A stretch of 36,504 bases of DNA. Source: Candidatus Zipacnadia bacterium. Its GTDB lineage: Bacteria; Armatimonadota; Zipacnadia; Zipacnadales; UBA5352. Within the stretch, counting starts at the first letter, position 1; every line of letters begins with the position of its first letter. Positions 8,422 to 16,549 of the stretch are shown here, in pieces. The DNA lies in assembly GCA_029820945.1 (NCBI GenBank), contig JALGUJ010000038.1, positions 1 to 36,504 of the forward strand, given 5' to 3'. The notes under the pieces are model-generated. The model worked only from the letters and a program-made list of their open reading frames with translations. It ran no database searches and was not told the origin of the DNA. Both the position numbers and the translations under genes were made by a program.

Positions 8422-8754
8422 TCAGCCTCTGTCGACGCCCTCGTCATACTGCATGTACTCGAAGGCGCAGCCGTCCTTGAGCACGAAGACGACCGTCCGC
8501 TGGTCGTCCGGGCGGAAGGGGCCCAGGATGACCTCACAGCCCTCGATGTCGCGCTCGTAGTCATCGGTCTCGAAGCAGACGTGCGGCATCTCGCGCAGCG
8601 GCCCCGTGACCGGGCTGTCCTGCTCGTAGCGCAGGAACTCGACCATGTACGGGTGGTCGTCGGGCTCGGTCACCCAGACCTTGGTCTCCTCGACGTACCG
8701 CTCGCCCTCCTGCGGCTCGTCAGTCGGCAGACCGATGTGGTGGAACTTGCGCAT
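8422..8754 (-). CDS. VOC (glyoxalase/dioxygenase) superfamily protein
   Basis: This small cytoplasmic protein of 110 residues is one vicinal-oxygen-chelate module pair. It starts M-R-K-F-H-H-I-G, where His5 or His6 is the usual first metal ligand. It has a second P-H-V-C-F-E strand with a His near 58, and ends F-E-Y-M-Q-Y with a metal-ligand-type Glu near 98. VOC proteins are metal-dependent isomerases, lyases or dioxygenases, and many of this size remain uncharacterised. AAGGAGG six bases before the ATG supports the start. The gene is 95 bases upstream of the secreted GH-like gene and on the same strand. The reaction is unknown. Confidence 0.75.
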   Translation of the reverse strand: MRKFHHIGLPTDEPQEGERYVEETKVWVTEPDDHPYMVEFLRYEQDSPVTGPLREMPHVCFETDDYERDIEGCEVILGPFRPDDQRTVVFVLKDGCAFEYMQYDEGVDRG

Positions 8755-8783
8755 GATGGGCCTCCTTGTCCAGTCGTTTGGAG

Positions 8784-8805
8784 GGGCCGGTCTCCGTCCC
8801 GGCCC
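8784..8805. repeat. intergenic palindrome, copy 1 of a two-copy family
   Basis: A perfect 7-bp stem (8784-8790 with 8799-8805) encloses an 8-base loop. With its left flank, from about 8774, it closely matches a palindrome at 25767-25798. The outer base pair differs as G-C here against A-T there. It lies between the VOC gene and the end of the upstream glycosidase-like gene. Confidence 0.55.
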
Positions 8806-8835
8806 GGCCGTTGACGTTCCTCGTTGTCGTACGCG

Positions 8836-10299
8836 TTACGCGAACTTCAGGCTGAACAGATCCGCATCCCTCATCACGAAGCGCAGCCGCACCGGCTCTC
8901 CGGCCAGGGCACTCAGGTCGCTGTCGCCATCGCGCCACGTGACCGTCCGCTCGATCTCATCGCCGAAGACCTCGTCGCAGTCCTCCAGCGCGTGGCCATC
9001 GATCGGCACGCCGGACGCGTCCTGGACCTCCACGCGCATGCCTCCGGCAGCGGAGGTGGAGACGTTAAGCACCAGCCGGTCTCCCGCGAAGGTCAGTGGC
9101 TTCGTGACCATCTCCCCACCCGACAGCGGGGCGTTCAGGGAGACGAAGCCATCCACGCGGAGACTGTAGCGGCGCAGGCTGCTGCGGTCCCCGGTCCAGT
9201 AGCCCTCGACGGCGTAGAGCGAGAGCTCATCCGGGGCTCCCGGGAGCGGCGAGGCGGTCTCGACGAGCTGCCACTGCAGGTAGTGGTCGCCGTAGGCCCA
9301 GCTATCGGGCCGCTGGATGCCGGGGCGGAGGAAGGCCTCGCCCCAGCGGTTGAAGGTGCGCCCGTCGCGGCTGGTCATCAGCAGCGAGTCGGTCACGGCC
9401 ATCCCATAGCGGCCCTGCGAGCGCGAGCGCATCTCGCGGTTGCGGGCGTCCGGCAGCCTGCGCATCGACGGGGACCAGCCGCGCTCGACGTAGCGCGCCG
9501 GCAGCCCCACGAAGATGTGCGGCGCGCGGGGATAGGGCGCAATCTGGTTGGTATACAGCGCCTCATCGGGCGCGCCGGGATAGCTTAGCCACCGCGGCTC
9601 AGTCCAGGTCAGGAAGTCCGGCGATGTGGCGGTCTTGATATCGCGCAGGCCCACCCCGAGCGCGCCGCCCCGGAAGTCGCGCACATAGGCCCGGTACTCC
9701 CCGCGCGTCGAGTCCCAGAACGCCAGGTTCTGCGAGTCGAAGGCGCAGCCGGTCAGCACGGGGTCGTCGCGCATCATCGACCAGTGGATGCCGTCCGGCG
9801 AGCCGATGGCGAAGACCGCGCGGCTGCCGTCATGCGTGCCGTGGCCGAAGGCCTTGTAGCGCACCTGCGGGGATGCATCGGGGTTCGGGTCCCTGAAGGG
9901 GGCGAATCCGTGCGAGCCCAGCCCCGACCAGACAATGTTGTTTGCCGCCGAGCCGTCGTGCTCGTACAGGCCAAGCTCGGGCCTGTGCCACGAGATGCCG
10001 TCATCGCTCTCGGCGTAGCAGATGCGCAGGTCGGAGGTGCGCACCCCTCCGCCGTCAACGCCCTCCTCGTCCACGGCCAGGTGCCAGGCCTTGTAGTACA
10101 TCCGGTAGCGGTCCTCGTCCTCGAAGACCGTCACGTAGCCGCAGGCAGAGCCCTCCCAGGGCCGATCGAAGACCATGACGGTCTCCTGAGGCGTCGGATG
10201 GTGCAGGCGCAGCTCGGCGCCCGCCATCTGCGCCACGAGGAAATCGTCCACCATCAGCTCGAGGCGCGAGCCGATATCGATCGGCCTGCTCCGGGCCAT
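8836..10299 (-). CDS. glycosidase-like five-bladed propeller protein (GH43/GH32-like), cytoplasmic
   Basis: The 487-residue protein has the features of a beta-propeller glycosidase family that is common in Planctomycetota-like genomes. Its opening I-D-I-G-S-R-L-E-L-M-V-D-D-F-L is followed by blades with W-E-G-S-A-C-G-Y-V-T-V-F and R-Y-R-M-Y-Y-K-A-W. Further blade motifs are Y-A-E-S-D-D-G-I-S-W and F-A-I-G-S-P-D-G-I-H-W. These Y-x-S-x-D-G-x-x-W repeats are typical of GH32/GH43/GH62-type and sialidase-like propellers. A C-terminal beta-sandwich carries V-R-L-R-F-V-M-R-D-A. No signal peptide is present. The ATG at 10299 is chosen because GGGAGG precedes it; the longer frame runs into the neighbouring epimerase gene. 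The substrate is unknown. Confidence 0.7.
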   Translation of the reverse strand: MARSRPIDIGSRLELMVDDFLVAQMAGAELRLHHPTPQETVMVFDRPWEGSACGYVTVFEDEDRYRMYYKAWHLAVDEEGVDGGGVRTSDLRICYAESDDGISWHRPELGLYEHDGSAANNIVWSGLGSHGFAPFRDPNPDASPQVRYKAFGHGTHDGSRAVFAIGSPDGIHWSMMRDDPVLTGCAFDSQNLAFWDSTRGEYRAYVRDFRGGALGVGLRDIKTATSPDFLTWTEPRWLSYPGAPDEALYTNQIAPYPRAPHIFVGLPARYVERGWSPSMRRLPDARNREMRSRSQGRYGMAVTDSLLMTSRDGRTFNRWGEAFLRPGIQRPDSWAYGDHYLQWQLVETASPLPGAPDELSLYAVEGYWTGDRSSLRRYSLRVDGFVSLNAPLSGGEMVTKPLTFAGDRLVLNVSTSAAGGMRVEVQDASGVPIDGHALEDCDEVFGDEIERTVTWRDGDSDLSALAGEPVRLRFVMRDADLFSLKFA

Positions 10300-10349
10300 G
10301 ATCTGAGGCCTCCCGCCTGTGCACAGCCGACGGTCCCCCCGGATGGCGT

Positions 10350-11306
10350 TCAGTTCGCGTGTTCGCGGTACTCCAGCGCGCGGTCGATCATGCGGAAGAT
10401 GTCGTTCCGCGGCTCGTAGCCGAGCATGGAGCGGGCCTTGTTGATGTCGATCTCGAAGGAATGATAGCCAGGGCACGCGATGTCCACGGTCGGCACGCCC
10501 GTGGCCTCGGCGAGATAGTCGCCGGCGGCGCGGTAGTCAAAGGGCGCGGGCCCGGCGATGTTGAAGCTCTCCCCTATCGCGCCCGGGTTGCCCAGGATCT
10601 TGCCGAAGGCCTGCACCACGTCGTCGATGTGCACGATGTGGCGGTGGTAGGGCCGGCCGGATTCGTCCACCTGCACCGCGACGCGCTCCTCCCCCGCCTC
10701 GGCCAGCGCCAGGATGTCGTCATCGACCTCGCCGAAGCCGTGCCCCTCCTCCTCGGGGTCGAGGTTCTCCAGCAGCGAGAAGTGGTCCAGCAGGTCGTCC
10801 TTCTCGAAGATCCAGGAGCAACGCTGAATCGAGTACGGGATGCCGTACTGGATGTGATACTGCTCGACCATGACCTCCTCGATGACCTTGCTGAAGGCAT
10901 AGTACCCCGGGTAGGCCATCAGCCTGTGGTTCTCGTCGATGGGGATGGGCTGAGGGTAGAACCAGATGCCGAAGGCCGCGTCCCCACCCATGAGGAAGAA
11001 CTGCTCGATCTCCATGCCGCGGCAGGCCTCAAGGACGTTGAGCGTGCCCCTCACGGACACGTCAAAGAAGGTGTCGGGATCCTCCTTCGTGGTGGCGAGC
11101 TGCACCACGGCGTCGGCGCCCGAGACGACCTCGCGGCAGACCTCCGGGTCAGTGATGGAGCCCGACACGCTCTCAACGCCCTCGGTCTCCACCGGCGTGC
11201 GATGCACCAGGGCCCGCACCTCCAGCCCCAACTCCACCATCAGCGGCACCACGTGGCGCCCTATCTTCCCCGACGCCCCGAACACGGCAACCGTGTTGAT
11301 GTCCAT
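10350..11306 (-). CDS. NAD-dependent epimerase/dehydratase (extended SDR)
   Basis: This 318-residue extended SDR has the nucleotide-binding motif G-A-S-G-K-I-G at residues 10-16 and the catalytic Y-Y-A-F-S-K, with Tyr136 and Lys140. Its C-terminal substrate domain resembles UDP-glucose 4-epimerase-type proteins (H-I-D-D-V-V-Q-A-F and L-G-Y-E-P-R-N-D). It probably isomerises or oxidises a nucleotide sugar or sugar derivative in the cytoplasm. The ATG at 11306 is preceded by GGGAGTGAGG, and the in-frame GTG at 11315 lies inside that site. It is 50 bases upstream of the propeller-type gene on the same strand. The exact substrate cannot be deduced. Confidence 0.85.
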   Translation of the reverse strand: MDINTVAVFGASGKIGRHVVPLMVELGLEVRALVHRTPVETEGVESVSGSITDPEVCREVVSGADAVVQLATTKEDPDTFFDVSVRGTLNVLEACRGMEIEQFFLMGGDAAFGIWFYPQPIPIDENHRLMAYPGYYAFSKVIEEVMVEQYHIQYGIPYSIQRCSWIFEKDDLLDHFSLLENLDPEEEGHGFGEVDDDILALAEAGEERVAVQVDESGRPYHRHIVHIDDVVQAFGKILGNPGAIGESFNIAGPAPFDYRAAGDYLAEATGVPTVDIACPGYHSFEIDINKARSMLGYEPRNDIFRMIDRALEYREHAN

Positions 11307-11368
11307 CAGCCTCACTCCCTGAGCTATCAGCCATCAGCCGCCACCCGCCAGCGAACGGTGACGGCAAC

Positions 11369-11484
11369 CCGGCCCGTCCTTCGGCACGAGACAGGCCGGA
11401 ACCTTCGCTGCGCCGGGCCGAGGCGACCGCGCCCGGACGGCAGCCCCGCGCTGGGCGGCGGGCATGAGGCGGCCGCAGGCCGCC
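11369..11484. repeat. GC-rich inverted repeats in a 237-bp spacer
   Basis: This gap between two minus-strand genes contains a perfect 7-bp stem with a 3-base loop (11468-11484). It also holds a 6-bp CCGGCC/GGCCGG pair at 11369-11374 and 11394-11399. The first could be a terminator after the downstream dehydrogenase gene; the second resembles the other GC palindromes of this window. No gene is visible. Confidence 0.35.
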
Positions 11485-11543
11485 GCTGCCGTCGCCGGAT
11501 GCCGAACCCTCGCCGCCGCACGGTCGCCGCGACGCTCGGCCCC

Positions 11544-12554
11544 TCAGAGCTCGAAGACCACCTTCAGGGCCTCCCGGCGCTCGATCAGCTCGAAGCCGCG
11601 CCGGACCTGCTCCGGCCGCAGGCGGTGCGAGATGAACCGCGCGGGGTCGATGCGCCCATCGAGGGTCGCCGCCACGATCTCGTCATGGCTCAGCCCCTCG
11701 TCGGTGCCTCCGGGGCCGAGGCGGTCGTCCTCGGGCAGCGACCGCGCGGCCTGTCCGTCGGTGCGAGCGGCGTAGGGGCCCAGCACGCCGTCGGCGGCAA
11801 GGACCGCCAGCGCGCCCTCCGTCACCGCCGCCGAGCCCGTCGTCTCGTAGACGGCACTCGCCGCACCGCCCAGAGCCTCTGTCGCCGCCGCGGGCCAGGC
11901 GTCCTCGCGCGTGTCGATGTAGGCGTCGGCGCCGAAGCTCAGCGCGACCGTCTCGGCCTCCGGCCTGCGCCCGGCGACGGCGATCCGCGCCGCACCGATC
12001 AGCTCGCGAGCCAGGTACGCCGCGGCCAGGCCCACCGGCCCGTGGCCGGTGACCAGCAGCCGGGCGCCCTCGACCACGCCGATGGAGCGCAGGTAGGAGA
12101 GCACCTCCTTAAGGGTGATGAGGATCACGGCGTCGGACGCCGCAATCTCCGCGGGCACCACCTGGTGGCCCGTATGCACGCGCGGACCCGCGGGCGACCC
12201 GTCCTCCTCGTGCGCGCGCCGGTCGGCGACCAGTCCGTACTCGGCCATGCCGCCCCAGTACGATCCGAAGCCCTCCAGCGCGAGCATCGGTCGCAGCACC
12301 CGGTCGCCCTCGCGCAGGTAGCGGCAGCTCGGCCCGAGCGCCACCACCTCGCCCACCGCCTCGTGGCCGAGCAGGAAGGGGCAGTCGTCCTCGCTCGCGC
12401 CCATCAGGCAGCAGTCGCGCAGGTGCCGGTCGGTGCCGTTGCAGATCGAGAAGGCGGTGGTGCGCACCAGCGCCTCGTAGGGGCCCGGCTCAGGCGGCTC
12501 GGGCACCTCGCGCCACACCGCCTCGCCGCATCGCTCGACGACCACCGCCCTCAT
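11544..12554 (-). CDS. medium-chain zinc-type alcohol dehydrogenase
   Basis: This 336-residue MDR-superfamily dehydrogenase keeps catalytic-zinc ligands of the family, with Cys38 in S-I-C-N-G-T-D and His64-Glu65 in the L-G-H-E-A-V-G motif. The Rossmann segment reads T-G-H-G-P-V-G-L-A-A. The four-cysteine structural-zinc loop that usually follows near residue 95 is absent. It should oxidise a sugar alcohol, sugar or related alcohol with NAD(P). The ATG at 12554 overlaps the stop of the upstream dehydrogenase gene in an ATGA junction, so translation is probably coupled. The longer frame to 12626 lies inside that upstream gene and is rejected. It may work on the same substrate class as its partner. 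Confidence 0.85.
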   Translation of the reverse strand: MRAVVVERCGEAVWREVPEPPEPGPYEALVRTTAFSICNGTDRHLRDCCLMGASEDDCPFLLGHEAVGEVVALGPSCRYLREGDRVLRPMLALEGFGSYWGGMAEYGLVADRRAHEEDGSPAGPRVHTGHQVVPAEIAASDAVILITLKEVLSYLRSIGVVEGARLLVTGHGPVGLAAAYLARELIGAARIAVAGRRPEAETVALSFGADAYIDTREDAWPAAATEALGGAASAVYETTGSAAVTEGALAVLAADGVLGPYAARTDGQAARSLPEDDRLGPGGTDEGLSHDEIVAATLDGRIDPARFISHRLRPEQVRRGFELIERREALKVVFEL

Positions 12555-13534
12555 TCCGACCACTCCAGGACGATGCCGAGGCACTCCATGGGCCGGAACA
12601 CCGCAAGGTTGTAGGCCTCCTGGCACTGCTCGACGGGGAACCGGTGGCTGATCAGCGCCCCGGCCTCGAACTCGCCCTCCGCGATCATCTCCAGCAGCTC
12701 CGGCTGGTAGCCACCCGACGAGTGCGGGAAGACCATCCTGACCTGCTTGGAGTGCGCGGGGTGGTACTCGAAGTCCACGCGCCCGGGATACCAGCCCTGC
12801 CAGACGACCTTGCCGTCCGGGCGCACGAACTCCAGCGGCACGTCGATGACCTCGGCCTTCCCGGTCGCCTCGACCGCGACGTCGAAGCCGCGTAGGTTCC
12901 TATCGCCGAGCCACGCGCGCACTTCGTCCCGACCGGTGAGGGCCTCGACACCGAGGTCGCGCAGAACCTCAGCGCGCTGCTCCGCCAGGTCCAGGCCGAC
13001 GACCTCCGCGCCCGCGGCCACGGCGCACTGCGCGTAGGAGAGGCCGATCAACCCGAGCCCGACCACCAGCACCGTCTCGCCCGGCTCGACGCCCGTCACA
13101 GTCACTCCCTGCAGGCCCACCGCCCACAGCGTGCACAGCGACGCCTCGTCGTCGGACACGCCGTCGGGCATCGGGTGCACGCTCTCCGGGCGGGCCACGA
13201 CCAGGCTGGAGTGCGTGCCCCAGACGATCGCCAGCTCGGGCTCGATCAGCCGGCCGGCAACCGAGGTCACGGCGACGCGAGCGCCCTCCTCCAGGTCGGG
13301 CACGTGGTCGCCTGTCCACTCGACGACACCCGCGCCCTGGTAGCCGGTGATGAGCGGGAATGTGCCGTTGTGCGTGCGGATGCCGCGGAAGATCGAGCCC
13401 TCGGTTCCGGCGCTGATGCCGCTGGCACGGATGCGCACCAGCACCTCGTCGGGCCCGGGGTCCTCGTAGGTCACGTCCAGCAGCTCGGCCGTGTCGGCCC
13501 GGGTAAAGCAGACGGCCCTCGCGTCGATGGCCAT
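12551..13534 (-). CDS. medium-chain dehydrogenase of the zinc-less I-S-x-G-T-E type
   Basis: The 327-residue protein belongs to the MDR superfamily but lacks the zinc sites. The usual Cys is replaced in S-G-I-S-A-G-T-E-G, and the G-H-E motif is replaced by G-Y-Q-G-A-G. This is the pattern of the BchC-like or threonine-dehydrogenase-related branch. The cofactor fold is intact, with V-V-G-L-G-L-I-G-L. It probably oxidises a secondary alcohol with NAD(P). The start is the ATG at 13534, with GGGAGGG seven bases upstream. The gene ends in a four-base overlap with the next dehydrogenase. It is divergent from the acetyltransferase gene, sharing a 139-base region. Confidence 0.85.
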   Translation of the reverse strand: MAIDARAVCFTRADTAELLDVTYEDPGPDEVLVRIRASGISAGTEGSIFRGIRTHNGTFPLITGYQGAGVVEWTGDHVPDLEEGARVAVTSVAGRLIEPELAIVWGTHSSLVVARPESVHPMPDGVSDDEASLCTLWAVGLQGVTVTGVEPGETVLVVGLGLIGLSYAQCAVAAGAEVVGLDLAEQRAEVLRDLGVEALTGRDEVRAWLGDRNLRGFDVAVEATGKAEVIDVPLEFVRPDGKVVWQGWYPGRVDFEYHPAHSKQVRMVFPHSSGGYQPELLEMIAEGEFEAGALISHRFPVEQCQEAYNLAVFRPMECLGIVLEWSE

Positions 13535-13673
13535 TCGCGGTCCCTCCCGTCGCGGCGGATCGCGCGTCGCCGACTGCTTCGCCGCTGAGGCCCGAGGACC
13601 TGCCCCGAGCAGGACTCGCCGCCCTCTCGTCGAACACGGCCCATGCCGCCATTCCGTCACGGGAGGCAGGGGC

Positions 13674-15014
13674 ATGAGCTACGAGCTGCGTACCGGGACC
13701 CCGCAGGACTGCCGGGGCATCTTCGAGACGCACCTGGCAGCATTCACCATCGAGTCGGGCTCCGCCAGGTGGGAGCGCGCCCGCCGGCTCGCCTTCGACT
13801 GCCCGCACGAACATGTGGTCATGGTCGATGACCGCGGTGGCGTGATCGGCGTCGTGCACATCGGCGATGAGTGGATCCAGGTCGGGCGGTGCGCGGTGCT
13901 CAAAGGCGACGTGGGGAGCGTGTCGGTGCGCCCGGAGCTGCAGGGCCAGGGCCTGGGCACGCGCATGATGCGCTGGACGGTCGAACACCTGCGCGGGAGC
14001 GGCTACCACCTGTCGCGACTGGGCGGCCTGATGCACTTCTACTCGCGCTTCGGGTACGAGCCCTTCCCGCGCCGCTTCGTAGAGGTCGATCTGCAGAGCG
14101 TACGCGGCGGGGGCCGACGGATTCCGGGGAGCGAGATCTATGGCGATCCCGGCGAATGGCCGGGGGAGGTGCGCCCCTACGACGAGGCACGCGACTTCGC
14201 GGCGCGGGTGCGGCTGCGCTGCGAGTTCGACGCCGGCCGCTCGGGCGCGCGGCAGGTGTCGCCAGAGGCCGAACCGCCCGAGCATCCGGCACCGCCCGAC
14301 CCGCAGGCGATGCGTTGGGTCTACGAGCGCGACGGCGCGGTGCTGGGGTACCTGTTCGCGGTTGAGAGCCCGATGGAGGCGCGCGGCGAGGAGACCGTGT
14401 TCTCGGTGGCTGAGTTCGCCTGCGATCAGGCCCATCCCGACGCCGCCGGCGCCCTGATGCGGACGCTCCTCTCACGCGTGTCCGAACACGAGCCGGCGCG
14501 TGTCACCTCGCGGCTGCCCTTCGACCAGGGGCTGGTCGAGGCCCTGCAGCTCTCCGGCGTCGGCCTCGAGCTGAGTGAGCGGCACCAGGCCGTCGCGGGC
14601 AACATGATCCTGGTGCTGGACCTGGCGGCAACGCTGCGGCAGGTGGCGCCGGAGCTGTCCGCCCGGCTCGGCGACAGCCTCGTAGCCGACTGGCAGGGCG
14701 CCGTCGAGATCGCCATCCCCAGCCGCGGCGCCTGCCCCGGCGGCGACCCCGCGGCCGTGACCGCCGCTGCCGCCCTGCCCGGCGAAGCCTGCCGGCTGAT
14801 CATCGCGGCCGGCGAGGTCTCCGTAGATGACGGACCGGGCCCGATCGACCTCCGGGTCGAGATCACGCAGGCGCAGTTCGTGAAGGCGCTGTTCGGCATC
14901 GCGGCGCTTACGGAGCTGGCGCCCATCAGACAGATCGACCTGACGCCGACGCAGCGCGGCCTGCTCGACGCGCTGTTCCCACGCACGCAGACCGGCTCGG
15001 GGCCATGGGGGTAA
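13674..15014 (+). CDS. Eis-like GNAT N-acetyltransferase with SCP2-like tail
   Basis: The 446-residue protein has the three-part layout of the Eis/COG4552 family. The N-terminal GNAT domain carries the acetyl-CoA loop V-S-V-R-P-E-L-Q-G-Q-G-L-G at about residues 83-95 and the following G-G-L-M-H-F-Y-S-R-F-G-Y motif. A second GNAT-like region spans about 200-310, and a C-terminal sterol-carrier-protein-2-like domain spans about 330-446. Family members acetylate amines, including aminoglycosides in Mycobacterium Eis, but the substrate here is unknown. The ATG at 13674 has GGGAGG seven bases upstream. The C-terminal segment is followed directly by a tract with no T residues. Confidence 0.8.
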   Translation: MSYELRTGTPQDCRGIFETHLAAFTIESGSARWERARRLAFDCPHEHVVMVDDRGGVIGVVHIGDEWIQVGRCAVLKGDVGSVSVRPELQGQGLGTRMMRWTVEHLRGSGYHLSRLGGLMHFYSRFGYEPFPRRFVEVDLQSVRGGGRRIPGSEIYGDPGEWPGEVRPYDEARDFAARVRLRCEFDAGRSGARQVSPEAEPPEHPAPPDPQAMRWVYERDGAVLGYLFAVESPMEARGEETVFSVAEFACDQAHPDAAGALMRTLLSRVSEHEPARVTSRLPFDQGLVEALQLSGVGLELSERHQAVAGNMILVLDLAATLRQVAPELSARLGDSLVADWQGAVEIAIPSRGACPGGDPAAVTAAAALPGEACRLIIAAGEVSVDDGPGPIDLRVEITQAQFVKALFGIAALTELAPIRQIDLTPTQRGLLDALFPRTQTGSGPWG

Positions 15015-15115
15015 CGGCAGCAAGCACAGCAAAGGCAGCAACGGAAGCAACGACAGCGACGGCAACGGCAGGCGGCACCGACAGCAACGAGAGCAACGGC
15101 GGCAGCGAAAGCGAC
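15013..15115. repeat. low-complexity T-free tract of AGC/AAC/ACG units
   Basis: For 103 bases the plus strand has no T and is built from degenerate units such as GGCAGCAAC and GCAACGAC. It begins inside the stop codon of the acetyltransferase gene. A short open frame crosses it, but its Ser/Thr/Asn/Gly-only translation and lack of a binding site argue against a gene. Confidence 0.6.
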
Positions 15116-15237
15116 TCCAACAACGGAGGCAACGACTGCAGGGGCGGGCGACGGGCGACAGGCGCGGGGACGAAGGCCTTGCTCCGGCGGAAGGTGGCGC
15201 GCCCCCGAAGCGGGAAACCACATTGGGTGATGCCAGC

Positions 15238-15819
15238 ATGGCCGAGAACGGGTCGCGCGCAACCAATGCCGACCTCGCGGTGGTCTGCCGCCAGTTCGCC
15301 ACGCTCATGAAGGCGGACATCAACATCCTCGAGATCCTGGAGACGCTGCGCGCCCAGACGACCGACGCATTCCTGCGCGAGGTGCTCGAGCAGGTGCAGC
15401 AGGACGTGGAGATGGGCCATACCCTCGCCACCTCCTTCAGCCGCTACCCCAACACCTTCAGCCCCTTCTTCATCACCATGATCCGGGAGGGCGAGCTGGA
15501 GGGCGAGCTCGACCGCGCCTTCGACGACCTCGCCGACCACTTCGAGACCAGGCTGGGCGAGACTCCGGATGCGCGCCGCCCCGCGCGCGCGGGCGTCTTC
15601 GACTGGGAGGCCGCTGCCGCCGCCTTCCAGTGGATCTTCATCTGGCTCACAGCGCTCGGCGCCGTGTGCGCGCTCGGCTCCGGGCTGATCTGGTACGCCA
15701 CGGCCCCCGAGGGGGGCGCCGGCATTCCGGGAGACCGCCTGCCGAACATCCTCATCTTCGTCGGCCTCGTCATGGCCCTGGGCGTTCTACTCTTCACGCG
15801 CGGGCGGCGCAGGCGATAG
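15238..15819 (+). CDS. single-domain type II secretion F-like protein (GspF/PilC half)
   Basis: Residues about 15-110 of this 193-residue protein match one T2SSF domain. Its signature features are C-R-Q-F-A-T-L-M-K-A-D-I, then V-L-E-Q-V-Q-Q-D-V-E-M-G, and F-F-I-T-M-I-R-E-G-E-L-E-G. Two transmembrane segments follow at about 120-146 and 160-182, ending in an Arg-rich tail. Canonical GspF and PilC inner-membrane platform proteins have two copies of this domain and about 400 residues, so this is a half-length version. No other secretion or pilus gene is nearby. The ATG at 15238 is preferred to a TTG five codons earlier; both have weak ribosome binding sites. It could be a degenerate or specialised paralog. 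Confidence 0.75.
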   Translation: MAENGSRATNADLAVVCRQFATLMKADINILEILETLRAQTTDAFLREVLEQVQQDVEMGHTLATSFSRYPNTFSPFFITMIREGELEGELDRAFDDLADHFETRLGETPDARRPARAGVFDWEAAAAAFQWIFIWLTALGAVCALGSGLIWYATAPEGGAGIPGDRLPNILIFVGLVMALGVLLFTRGRRRR

Positions 15820-15821
15820 CG

Positions 15822-16343
15822 GTGCCGGTGTCCCGGCTGATCGCCCGCATGCCCGAGCGCGTCCTGGCTCTGGTCGCCGGCACGCTCCTGTTTGCGGTGG
15901 CCTTCCCGTGGATGGTCATCCAGCTCGGCGACTGGCTGATGGGTGGCCGGCGACTGTGCACGCCGCGCCGGCTCGAGCTGGCCATCGGCCTGCCGAGCAC
16001 CATCGGCGGGCTGCTGCTGGCGGGCCGGGCGGTGGTGACACAGGTGCGCATCGGCCGCGGCACGCCGGTGCACGCCGTGCCCACACGCCGGCTCATCACC
16101 AGTGGCCCCTACCGCCTGTGCCGCAACCCGATGATGCTCGGCACGACGATCTTCTACCTCGGCATGAGTACTCTCATTCGCTCCCTGGCGGTCGGGCTCT
16201 TCTCAATGCTCGCCGCCGGCATCCCCGCCCGGCTCTACCACCACCTCGTCGAGGAGAATGAGCTCGCCGAACGCTTCGGTGAGGAGTACGAGCCGTACCG
16301 CCAGCGGACGCCGTTCCTCGTGCCGCGGCCACGGTGGCGCTGA
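15822..16343 (+). CDS. ICMT/PEMT-like membrane methyltransferase
   Basis: The 173-residue protein has about four transmembrane segments and the C-terminal signature of the isoprenylcysteine carboxyl methyltransferase/phospholipid methyltransferase family. The relevant features are G-P-Y-R-L-C-R-N-P-M-M-L-G, an E-E-N-E-L-A-E-R-F-G segment and a final Y-R-Q-R-T-P-F. The substrate in bacteria is usually unknown; the family uses S-adenosylmethionine. The GTG at 15822 lies two bases after the preceding stop and is the best start, although an ATG nine codons in (15849) is possible. It is probably co-transcribed with the F-domain protein. Confidence 0.75.
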   Translation: MPVSRLIARMPERVLALVAGTLLFAVAFPWMVIQLGDWLMGGRRLCTPRRLELAIGLPSTIGGLLLAGRAVVTQVRIGRGTPVHAVPTRRLITSGPYRLCRNPMMLGTTIFYLGMSTLIRSLAVGLFSMLAAGIPARLYHHLVEENELAERFGEEYEPYRQRTPFLVPRPRWR

Positions 16344-16421
16344 GGGAAGCGGCCGCGGGCGGCCCTGCCACGGCAGCGATAGCGGCTGCCGGGCGGGTGG
16401 CCGGCCGCCGTCGAGCGGGAA

Positions 16422-16529
16422 TTGTAGGCGCGGGCCTGTGCCGCGCCTTGGCCAGCACACAGCGACACGAGTGCGCGTAGCGCGACACGAAGGGCAACGG
16501 CAGGCGCGGCACAGGTCCGCGCCCTACAA
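16422..16529. repeat. 108-bp hairpin element with imperfect 27-bp inverted ends
   Basis: Bases 16422-16448 are the reverse complement of 16502-16529 apart from one mismatch and one indel. The arms begin TTGTAGG and contain the core CCTGTGCCGCGCC. The 53-base centre includes GCGACACGA twice. No coding sequence is present. It ends 20 bases before the Gfo/Idh/MocA start codon. The shape fits a MITE-like or REP-like element or a strong attenuating hairpin. No target-site duplication was evident. Confidence 0.6.
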
Positions 16530-16549
16530 CGGCAGCGGGAGGACTTGAG

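Noticed and set aside
6290..8560. Long plus-strand open frame (756 residues) opposite the secreted GH-like gene
   Set aside because: It mirrors a real gene with a signal peptide and family motifs. Its translation is rich in Ala/Arg/His/Val with no recognisable domain, as expected of antisense frames in high-GC DNA.
15005..15310. Short open frame crossing the T-free tract
   Set aside because: The translation is a low-complexity run of Thr, Ala, Ser, Asn and Gly with no ribosome binding site, best explained by the tract itself.
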